A DNA stretch of 64,000 nt, from assembly GCA_030698375.1 (NCBI GenBank), contig JAUYLL010000060.1:49128-113127 (forward strand), written 5' to 3'. The DNA is from Nocardioides sp. (GTDB taxonomy: Bacteria > Actinomycetota > Actinomycetes > Propionibacteriales > Nocardioidaceae). The notes below the pieces were generated by a model that was given only the letters and a program-made list of their open reading frames with translations, was not told where the DNA came from and searched no databases. Within the stretch, counting starts at the first letter, position 1; the number at the start of each line of letters is the position of its first letter. Shown in pieces: positions 27,633 through 34,517 of the stretch. A program made the position numbers and the translations under genes.

Positions 27633-28295
27633 TCAGGCGCGCTGGCGCTTGGTCGCGAGGATCGCTGCCTGGGTCCTGCTCTCGACGCCGAGCTTGGCGA
27701 GCAGGGAGGAGACGTAGTTCTTGACCGTCTTCTCGGCGAGGTAGAGCCGCGCAGCGATCTGCCGGTTCGTCAGCCCCTCCGCGATCAGCCGCAGCATCTC
27801 TGCCTCACGCTCGGTCAGCTGCTCGAGCGTCGAGTCCTGCGGCGGGCCCCTACGCACCCGTTCGAGCACCTGCGCGGTGACGGCCGGGTCGAGCATCGAC
27901 TGCCCCGCGGCGATCCGCCGCACGGTCTCGACGAGCTCGTGCCCGTGCACCTGCTTGAGGACGTATCCAGCCGCGCCGGCCATGATGGCGGCGAACAGCG
28001 CCTCGTCGTCGTCGTACGACGTGAGGATGAGCGCGTTGATCCCCGGGTCCCGCGACCGCACCTCGCGGCACACCTCGATCCCCGAGCCGTCCGGCAGCCG
28101 CCCGTCCAGGACCATCACGTCTGGCCTCAGCGCCGGGATCCGGCTCGCTGCCTCCGACGCCAGGCCCGACTCGCCGACGACCTTGATGTCGGGCTCGCTC
28201 TGGAAGACCCCACGGATCCCCCGACGGACGAGCTCGTGGTCGTCGAGGAGGAAGACCGTGATGACCTGGTCGGTCGTGCTCGCCTCCTGCAGCAT
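27633..28295 (-). CDS. devR: DevR/DosR-like NarL-family response regulator
   Basis: Two-domain regulator of 220 residues. The receiver shows VFLLDDHELVRRG, the phosphoacceptor in MVLDGRLPDGSG, and the Lys of GYVLKQ. The LuxR-type helix-turn-helix reads LTEREAEMLRLIAEGLTNRQ followed by IAARLYLAEKTVKNYVS, very close to mycobacterial DosR, including the LLAKLG segment. It converges on arcC. The promoter contains four 11-12 bp direct repeats. No DosS/DosT-type kinase is adjacent; the nearest kinase is a HisKA-type protein two genes upstream. Confidence 0.9.
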   Translation of the reverse strand: MLQEASTTDQVITVFLLDDHELVRRGIRGVFQSEPDIKVVGESGLASEAASRIPALRPDVMVLDGRLPDGSGIEVCREVRSRDPGINALILTSYDDDEALFAAIMAGAAGYVLKQVHGHELVETVRRIAAGQSMLDPAVTAQVLERVRRGPPQDSTLEQLTEREAEMLRLIAEGLTNRQIAARLYLAEKTVKNYVSSLLAKLGVESRTQAAILATKRQRA

Positions 28296-28346
28296 GGCAT
28301 CAGACTAGGTTCGCGACCTGCCCACAGGGAAGAGCCGGCGTCACGG

Positions 28347-28392
28347 GTTCATCACAGGTCCGTCACAGGATTCGTCAAAGGTTCGTCAACAG
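28347..28392. repeat. Four helically phased direct repeats upstream of devR
   Basis: Units TTCATCACAGG (28348), TCCGTCACAGG (28359), TTCGTCAAAGG (28371) and TTCGTCAACAG (28382) recur every 11-12 bp, ending 52 bp before the devR start. Such 11-nt direct repeats are the form of PhoP (PHO box) sites in actinomycetes, consensus near GTTCACC; the match is partial. Confidence 0.5.
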
Positions 28393-28419
28393 AGACGATC
28401 CCCGAGCAGCGGGGCGGGG

Positions 28420-29466
28420 TCAGCCGCGCGCGAGCTCAGCGACACTGCGAGCGTCCGCGGCGAATCCGTCGGCACCGATGGTCCGCCACAGCTGGGGATC
28501 GCTGAGGAAGGCAGCGCCGCCGACGATGATGCGGGGAGGGTGGGCGCTGCTCCGGCGGACCTGGGCGATCAGGTCGCGAGCATCTCCCACGCGTCCGCTC
28601 ATGGTGACGGAGATGGCCACGAGGTCCGCCCCGTACTGGTCGATCGCTGAGACGATCGCGTCGTGCGGAAGGTCCGAGCCCAGGAAACGCACGTCCCATC
28701 CTTCCGCGTCCAGCACGTTCGCCACGATGCTGGCCCCGACGACGTGCCGCTCATCGAGCACGCCGGTGACCACGGCCGTTCTCTTGTTGCTCGTGGCGCG
28801 GGGGTGCTCTTCTTGCAGGACGCTCAGGATGAACTGGGTCGTGGCCGTCGCCATGTGCTCCTCGGCGATGGTGAGCCCGGTGGTCTGCCAGCGGCGGCCC
28901 ACCTCGTGGAGCGCGCTCTGGAAGATGTCGATGTAGACGTCGACGGGCGACGCTCCGGCACGGACGAATTCCCGGACGATGGCGAGCGCGTCCTCACGGC
29001 GGCCGCTGACCGAGGCCGCGACATAGAGCCGGCACGCGGGTGAGAGCGGGCCTTCCTTCGCCCGGGGCGATTCTTGCCCAGCGGCAAGCGCCTCGAGGCC
29101 TTCGCGGGCCGCGAGACTCACCGCCCCTGCAGCCGCTGGCGACAGCCGACTCGCCATCTCGTCGCGGATCGCCTCGAGGTTCTCGACGAGGAACACGACA
29201 CCGATCCCGCGTGCGCTGAGGAGATCGCGACACCACAGTGCGTAGTCACGGAAGCTGGCGGGGTCACCCAGCTCGACCGCTGCTTGCAGGAAGTCGATGT
29301 GGTGTCGGGCGTCCTGGACACCATGCTTCGTCGCCCCATCGCCGTACCGCTCGATCCAGTCAGGGTGGCGTGCAAGAAAGGTGGCGGTGACGCTGTCGGC
29401 CACCGCGTCGCGGACGCGACCGATCTCTGCGGCGAGCTCTGTTCTCACGCCAGGCTCATTCGGCAT
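28420..29466 (-). CDS. B12-binding sensor protein with CarH-type signature
   Basis: Protein of 348 residues. Residues 1 to about 140 are helical and not recognised. Residues about 145-220 form the B12-binding helical bundle with Trp193 followed after nine residues by Glu203-His204, the W-x9-EH motif that caps adenosylcobalamin in CarH photoreceptors. Residues 230-348 form the Rossmann B12 domain with E239-x-H241-x-x-G244, the lower-ligand motif, and later SVTMS and VGGAAF. There is no MerR or other DNA-binding domain, recalling AerR/PpaA-type regulators. It starts at 29466 with TGATG overlap to the histidine kinase. Light, B12 status or redox sensing is inferred. Confidence 0.82.
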   Translation of the reverse strand: MPNEPGVRTELAAEIGRVRDAVADSVTATFLARHPDWIERYGDGATKHGVQDARHHIDFLQAAVELGDPASFRDYALWCRDLLSARGIGVVFLVENLEAIRDEMASRLSPAAAGAVSLAAREGLEALAAGQESPRAKEGPLSPACRLYVAASVSGRREDALAIVREFVRAGASPVDVYIDIFQSALHEVGRRWQTTGLTIAEEHMATATTQFILSVLQEEHPRATSNKRTAVVTGVLDERHVVGASIVANVLDAEGWDVRFLGSDLPHDAIVSAIDQYGADLVAISVTMSGRVGDARDLIAQVRRSSAHPPRIIVGGAAFLSDPQLWRTIGADGFAADARSVAELARG

Positions 29467-30587
29467 CACCCATGGGGGAGCACCAGGGTGAACGTGGAGC
29501 CGACGCCCGGCTCGCTGGTGCACGTGAGGCTGCCTCCGTGCGCCTCGGCGAAGGCGCGCGCGTTGGCGAGTCCGAGTCCGGTGCCCTCGATGCCGACGCC
29601 GACGGCCGTGGAGGCACGGAAGTACCTGCCGAACAGCTGCTGCTGCTCTGCAGCGGGGATCCCGATGCCCGTGTCCGTGACGGTGATGGCGACGGCGTGT
29701 CCCTGGTCCTGGCAAGTGACGGTGACCAGCCCCCCGTGGGGGCAGTACTTGACGGCGTTCGAGAGCAGGTTGTCCAGGATCTGCAGCACACGACGCTCAT
29801 CGACCCGCGCCTTTGCGGACTCAGCGCCGCTCCGCGTGATCGTCACCTGGCCCGCCCGCGCTGCGGGCTGGATCCCCTCTACCGCGTCCTTGACCACGGC
29901 CACCAGGTCGGTGGGCCGGCGATCGAGGGTCAGCTCACCGGTCATGATCGAGGCGGCACCGAGCAGGTCGTTGATCATCATCAGCACCCGGTGCGCACTG
30001 TTCTCGATCGTCAGTGCCATCCGTCGGGCCTCGTCCGAGAGCTCCTCCTCCCCGAGCATCTCGGCGTAGCCGAGGATCGAGGTCAAGGGTGTCTTGAGGT
30101 CGTGGGTCGCCGAGGCGAGGAACATGTTCTTCAACTCGTCGAGCTCACGCAGGCGACGGTTGGTGGCGCCGAGCTCGCGCCGCGCCTTGAGCAAGTCGTC
30201 GTTGAGCTCGAGCAGGAGTGCGTTCAGCTTCTCTCCCGGAGTGCGTAGCGGCTCCGCCAGCACGAGGATCCGCTCTCGGTGGACGACTGCCCAGATCTTG
30301 CAGTCCACGATGTCCCCGCTCTGGCGCACCAGCCCCGCCTGGACGGAGTGCCAGCTCGGCCCTGCTTTGGCCAGCAGGTCGGTCACGATCGCACCCTGGG
30401 CAGGCACGACGACCTCGTGGATCGACAGCGTCGACCCCGCCAGGCGCCCAAGCGCCTCGTTCGCTTCCACGATCGTGCCGTCGCTCTCGACCAGCGCGGC
30501 CGCGATGGAGTCGCTCTCAGCGAGGAACCCGTTCAGCGGCGCCATGGACCCAGCCGGCTGAGGTGGGGTGCTCCGAGTCGCTCGCAT
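29466..30587 (-). CDS. PAS-containing sensor histidine kinase
   Basis: Soluble kinase of 373 residues. An N-terminal PAS-like region (about 20-110, ALVESDGTIVEANEALGRLA) is followed by a coiled helix and the HisKA domain with phosphoacceptor His162 in SATHDLKTPLTS. The ATPase domain has N-box DNLLSNAVKY, DTGIGI and GTGLGLA. No membrane segment. It overlaps the B12-binding gene by one base (TGATG), so the two are made together and probably interact. No adjacent cognate OmpR-type regulator; the DevR-like regulator downstream on the same strand is a possible but atypical partner. Confidence 0.9.
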   Translation of the reverse strand: MRATRSTPPQPAGSMAPLNGFLAESDSIAAALVESDGTIVEANEALGRLAGSTLSIHEVVVPAQGAIVTDLLAKAGPSWHSVQAGLVRQSGDIVDCKIWAVVHRERILVLAEPLRTPGEKLNALLLELNDDLLKARRELGATNRRLRELDELKNMFLASATHDLKTPLTSILGYAEMLGEEELSDEARRMALTIENSAHRVLMMINDLLGAASIMTGELTLDRRPTDLVAVVKDAVEGIQPAARAGQVTITRSGAESAKARVDERRVLQILDNLLSNAVKYCPHGGLVTVTCQDQGHAVAITVTDTGIGIPAAEQQQLFGRYFRASTAVGVGIEGTGLGLANARAFAEAHGGSLTCTSEPGVGSTFTLVLPHG

Positions 30588-30659
30588 AGCTCATTGTGCG
30601 CTTCCCCCCGCCCTTCCGTGCACCCCCGACCGACGGGGCGTACGAACCGAGCGGGCGCC

Positions 30660-31592
30660 TCAGGCAGGGCCCACCGGGACGTTGCGCTGCAGGAAGCCGA
30701 GCTGGTCCCCGACGACCGTGGGGAACAGCGGCTCGACGTAGGGGTCGAAGTGGCCGCCCGGGTAGGTGCACACGGTCGCCTGCCGCATCTTGGCGGCGGC
30801 GGCCTCGGCGACGCGCGGGGGCGTGATGGAGTCCTCCGCCGCGATCTGGACGAGGGCAGGACACGTGACCCCGCCGGCCCACCGCGAGGGCGAGTAGAGG
30901 CCGATGAGAACAGCGATCCGGGCGGCGACTTCGACAGGGACGTCGTCGCGGGTAAGCCCGGACTCCGCAAGCAACCTGTCCATGCCGGGCATGGCGTCGG
31001 GGCTGGTCATGACCCCGGTGGCGCCGGGGTGAGCAACACTCGGGACGTACACGGGGGCGCGGCCCAGGCACGACCCGAGCAGGTCCCGTACGCCGTGGGG
31101 CCCCACCCTGAGCCCTCGACGAAGTCCGGTGGCCCGCACGGCCGCGGGCCCGGACACGTGCGGGACCTGCGCGATGATCGCGGCCAGCGGCTCGCCCTGT
31201 CCGGCGAGCGTGATGACGTGGCCGCCCGAGAAGGAGGTCCCCCAGGCGATGACGCGAGCGGGGTCGACGTCGGGGAGCTGCCGCGCGAATGCGAGGGCGG
31301 CGCGCCAGTCCTGGTGCTGCATGCGGACGGCGAGCAGCTGGCGAGGCTCGCCAGCGCTGTCGCCGAACCCGCGGTAGTCGAACACCACGACGGCGTAACC
31401 GGCCGCGGCGAACCGTTCCGCGTAGGCGTACAGGCGCAGGCCGCGCACGCCGCCGAAGCCGTGCGCCATCACCACGACCGGTCGCGACGAGGCAGCCGAC
31501 GTGCTGCGGTAGACGCGGGCTGCGCACGTCGTCCCCTGGGAGTCGAAGGTCTCCTCGGACGTCGAGTACGAGCGGTCGGGGTCGGGAGCCAC
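30660..31592 (-). CDS. Alpha/beta hydrolase
   Basis: Predicted serine hydrolase of 310 residues. Oxyanion motif MAHGFGGVRGLRL, nucleophile elbow GTSFSGGH (G-x-S-x-G), acidic residue in IAAEDSITPP, and base His in YPGGHFDPY. The family includes dienelactone hydrolase/acyl-peptidase-like enzymes; the substrate is unknown. I prefer the GTG at 31592 because GGAGGA lies seven bases upstream; an ATG 20 codons earlier is possible. It lies 69 bp after the MFS gene on the same strand. Confidence 0.82.
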   Translation of the reverse strand: MAPDPDRSYSTSEETFDSQGTTCAARVYRSTSAASSRPVVVMAHGFGGVRGLRLYAYAERFAAAGYAVVVFDYRGFGDSAGEPRQLLAVRMQHQDWRAALAFARQLPDVDPARVIAWGTSFSGGHVITLAGQGEPLAAIIAQVPHVSGPAAVRATGLRRGLRVGPHGVRDLLGSCLGRAPVYVPSVAHPGATGVMTSPDAMPGMDRLLAESGLTRDDVPVEVAARIAVLIGLYSPSRWAGGVTCPALVQIAAEDSITPPRVAEAAAAKMRQATVCTYPGGHFDPYVEPLFPTVVGDQLGFLQRNVPVGPA

Positions 31593-31661
31593 GACGGGTT
31601 CCTCCAGTCTCGGGGGGCACGGCCTTCCGATCGAACACTCAACAGAGCCCATGCGAGCCGG

Positions 31662-33443
31662 TCAACCGATCCCCGACTCGAGGGGGGAGGTGCGCACCTC
31701 GCGGGTGTCGGCGTGGCGGAACGTGGCCAGCGCGACCAGTCCGGCGACGACGCAACAGGCGGCCGCACCAAGGAAGATCGTGTGCAGCTGGACGAGCCCA
31801 GCGTCCTGGAGGATCCGGCTGAACTCCGCGCACCGGCTGACCCCCTCTCCGCACACCTCCATCGGCTCGGGAAGGTCGGCCTGCTCGGCGAAGTAGCGCC
31901 GCAGTCCGAGGGCGGTCAGCACGCTGATGCCGACCAGCTTGCCGACCGTGCGCGCCACGATGAGCAGGGCGCTCGCCAGGCCGTGGACCGCAGGTTCGGT
32001 GGCCGACAGCAGTGCGGCGTTCACCGGAGCCATCGCCAGGCCGATCCCCAACCCTGCGGCGACCAGCGGCACCGCGGCCACCGGGCTCTCCAGTGCCTCG
32101 AACGGCCACTGCGACATCCACCCGAAGCCGACCGCGGAGACCGCCATCCCGAGGGCGGTCACCACCCCGGCGTTCATGCGGTGGGTCAGCCACCCACCGA
32201 GGAACGCCCCGACAGGGAGCCCGACGAGGAACCGCACCAGCACCAGCGCGGCCATCAGCTGGGAGTCGTTGTGGACCGTGAGCCGCGCGAAGATCGGGAT
32301 GTCCACCAGGGCAGCGATCACCGCCGCGCCGACGAAGAAGCTGACGACCAGGGCTCCCCACGCCGGCGTCGCGGTCACCGCGCGCGACGGCACCAGTGGG
32401 TTAGCGACCGACCGGTTGCGGAGCCAGAAGAGCGCGGCGGCGACCGCGCTCAGCACCAGTAGCCACGGGCCTGCGCGCGAGAGCACCTGCACCTCGGGGT
32501 CGGCGGTCGCGAAGGCGAGGATCACCCCGGCGAGCCCCACCGAGAGCAGGAGGGCACTCAGCACGTCGACCTTCGCGAGGATGCCTCGCCAGGACCGGAT
32601 GTCGAGCAACGGCTGGCGTGCCGTCAGGCACCGGAGCACGAGCAGCAACATCAGCGCGACGCAGGCCAGCGCCAGCGGTGACAGCCAGCGGCTGCTACCG
32701 GCCACTGGGAGGAAGGCGAGCCCTATCGTGACGTCCGCCAACAGCCTCCTGGGCTGGTTCATCACCAGCATCAGGCAGCCGAGCGCCGCAGCAGCCAGGG
32801 CCACGCCCGGCCAGTCGACCCGCCGGGGCGGAGCGAGCTCGACGTCGGAGCCGACCGCCCGCTGCCGGCGGATGACCGCGGCCAGGACGAGGCCGACGGC
32901 CAGGTTGATCCAGAAGATCGTGCGCCAGCTCCCGAACGCGAGCACCACGGCGCCGTACACCGGCCCCACGACGTTCCCGAACTCCTGCACGGCGCCGACC
33001 ACACCGAGCGGCACGCCACGGCGGCGGGGCGGGTACAGATCGGCGACCAGGGCGAGCGTCGGGGGCAGCAGCCCGCCGGCCCCCACACCCTGGAGGAGGC
33101 GCCCGACCACCATGCTGGGGAGGTCGTACGCCGCCGCCGTCACCAGCGAGCCAAGCCCGAACACGACGAGCGCGCCGACGAGCACCGGCAGTCGGCCGCG
33201 GATGTCGGCGATGCGCCCGATGATCGGCAGTATCGCGATGTAGCCGAGCAGGAAACCGGAGATGATCGGCGCGGCCTTCTGCAGGTCTTCCGCCGACAGG
33301 CCGGCCGACCCCATCATGTCGGGCAGCGCGAGCACGACGACGTAGTTGTCCGCCGCCGTGAACCCCACCGCGACGGCGGCCAAGCCGAGCAGCAGCCTGC
33401 CGCGCCGGTCGACCGCCTGGCGCGGGGCATCGGGACCGGTCAC
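31662..33443 (-). CDS. MFS transporter of the P55/LfrA (DHA2) type
   Basis: Major-facilitator protein of 593 residues with 14 predicted membrane helices. The motif-A region reads GRIADIRGRLPVLVG and motif C is GAVQEFGNVVGPVYG. In mycobacteria the P55 exporter is encoded with LprG and together they move triacylglycerides/lipoglycans to the cell envelope and affect drug tolerance; the same gene pair is seen here with a GTGA overlap. The GTG start at 33443 is fixed by that overlap. A role in envelope lipid export is the best inference. Confidence 0.87.
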   Translation of the reverse strand: MTGPDAPRQAVDRRGRLLLGLAAVAVGFTAADNYVVVLALPDMMGSAGLSAEDLQKAAPIISGFLLGYIAILPIIGRIADIRGRLPVLVGALVVFGLGSLVTAAAYDLPSMVVGRLLQGVGAGGLLPPTLALVADLYPPRRRGVPLGVVGAVQEFGNVVGPVYGAVVLAFGSWRTIFWINLAVGLVLAAVIRRQRAVGSDVELAPPRRVDWPGVALAAAALGCLMLVMNQPRRLLADVTIGLAFLPVAGSSRWLSPLALACVALMLLLVLRCLTARQPLLDIRSWRGILAKVDVLSALLLSVGLAGVILAFATADPEVQVLSRAGPWLLVLSAVAAALFWLRNRSVANPLVPSRAVTATPAWGALVVSFFVGAAVIAALVDIPIFARLTVHNDSQLMAALVLVRFLVGLPVGAFLGGWLTHRMNAGVVTALGMAVSAVGFGWMSQWPFEALESPVAAVPLVAAGLGIGLAMAPVNAALLSATEPAVHGLASALLIVARTVGKLVGISVLTALGLRRYFAEQADLPEPMEVCGEGVSRCAEFSRILQDAGLVQLHTIFLGAAACCVVAGLVALATFRHADTREVRTSPLESGIG

Positions 33444-34153
33444 GGCTTCTTGATGTCCGTGTCGGTCCCGTAGTCGTCCACGCTGACGGTGTAGTCGACC
33501 GTGCCCTTCGAGCCGTAGAACGGGCCGGAGATCTTTACGGACCGGAGCCGACCGTCCTCGTCGATCTGGAACGTGACCGGGAAGTCGGCGTCCGCGTCGG
33601 CGCTCGGGATCGACGCGTCGACCACCTCTCCGGGCAACGAGCCGGTGTAGGAGCTCAGCACGAGCTCGCCGTCGCGGGCCCGGCCCCCCTCCTCGATGCC
33701 GGTCGCGTCGGCGAGCCAGGTCGACAGGCCGGTGTCCGGGACCATGAGCTGGGCCGGGTCCGGGGCGCCGTAGTCCGCGGGGTTCACCTCGGCGAAGGCG
33801 AGCGTGAAGGGCAGCTTGGCGTAGACCTTGCCGTCGACCGAGACCACAGGCACATCCACGTTCAGCCCGTTGACCAGCACGGTCAGGTCGCCGGCGAAGG
33901 CCGGTGCGTGCGTGGCGACGCCCGTCGCCTCGAGGACGCCGTCGACCTTGTCGGGGAGCTTCTCGGTGGTCAGCGACAGGGTCACTCCGCTGGTCTCGTC
34001 GAGGGCCTCCTTTGCCGCTGCCAGCACCGCCTGTGGGGTCTTGTCGGACCTACCGCCGGCCGATGAGCAGGCCGCGAGCGGCACCATCAGGGCCACGAGA
34101 GAGACGACCACCCCGGCGCGGCGGCGGCAGGGGCGGCGTACCGCCGCATTCAT
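33440..34153 (-). CDS. lprG: LprG-like lipoprotein (LppX/LprAFG family)
   Basis: Secreted lipoprotein of 237 residues: arginine-rich start, hydrophobic helix, lipobox V-P-L-A-A-C. The mature part has the LppX/LprAFG pattern, including SGVTLSLTTEKLPDKVDGV, DGKVYAKLPFTLAF, and VTFQIDEDGRLRSVKISGPF. Family members form a hydrophobic pocket for triacylated lipids. It is first with the MFS exporter as in the mycobacterial lprG-p55 operon. The ATG at 34153 is chosen because the upstream 48-residue gene stops inside it (ATGA); a GTG eight codons earlier also exists. Confidence 0.88.
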   Translation of the reverse strand: MNAAVRRPCRRRAGVVVSLVALMVPLAACSSAGGRSDKTPQAVLAAAKEALDETSGVTLSLTTEKLPDKVDGVLEATGVATHAPAFAGDLTVLVNGLNVDVPVVSVDGKVYAKLPFTLAFAEVNPADYGAPDPAQLMVPDTGLSTWLADATGIEEGGRARDGELVLSSYTGSLPGEVVDASIPSADADADFPVTFQIDEDGRLRSVKISGPFYGSKGTVDYTVSVDDYGTDTDIKKP

Positions 34154-34296
34154 GGGGTCAGCCTGACATGCGGGCACGGAGTGTGCCTCGCACTTCGCTC
34201 ATCGACTAGGACCGTCAGGAGGGCCCCACCGACAAGGACGAGGGCGAAGGCGGACATCGCTCCGACGGCGATCAGGATCGGCTGCCAAGTCTCCAT
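34150..34296 (-). CDS. 48-residue single-pass membrane protein leading the lprG operon
   Basis: Small gene: ATG at 34296, TGA at 34150-34152, encoding 48 residues. It starts METWQPILIAVGAMSAFALV, runs through one hydrophobic segment (about residues 7-31) and ends with a short basic tail. The ribosome-binding site GGAGGA is four bases before the ATG, and the stop overlaps the lprG start as ATGA. These two points make it likely real. Function unknown; a membrane partner for LprG or the MFS exporter is a guess from coupling. Confidence 0.65.
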   Translation of the reverse strand: METWQPILIAVGAMSAFALVLVGGALLTVLVDERSARHTPCPHVRLTP

Positions 34297-34517
34297 GGCT
34301 TCCTCCCTGCACCGGCCTGTCGGGGCACCACCCAGTGTGCACCCGGCGTGCGGTCAGGCGAGCTCGAAGAAGCCCTCGACCCTGTGCTGGGGCCGGAGAC
34401 GCGCTCCCTTCCCGACGACGACGAGCGGAGGCAGCGGAGGCGGAGACCGTGACCATCGTGCTCGGGGTCCTCGGCGCGATCACCGCGCCGGGGTGAGGCC
34501 ACCGCCGCGACACCAGA
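34297..34517. other. Promoter region of lprG operon / end of locus B
   Basis: 221 bp between the sulfatase B stop and the small membrane protein start, both minus strand. Presumably holds the lprG operon promoter. I see no strong inverted repeat or terminator in it. Confidence 0.4.
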
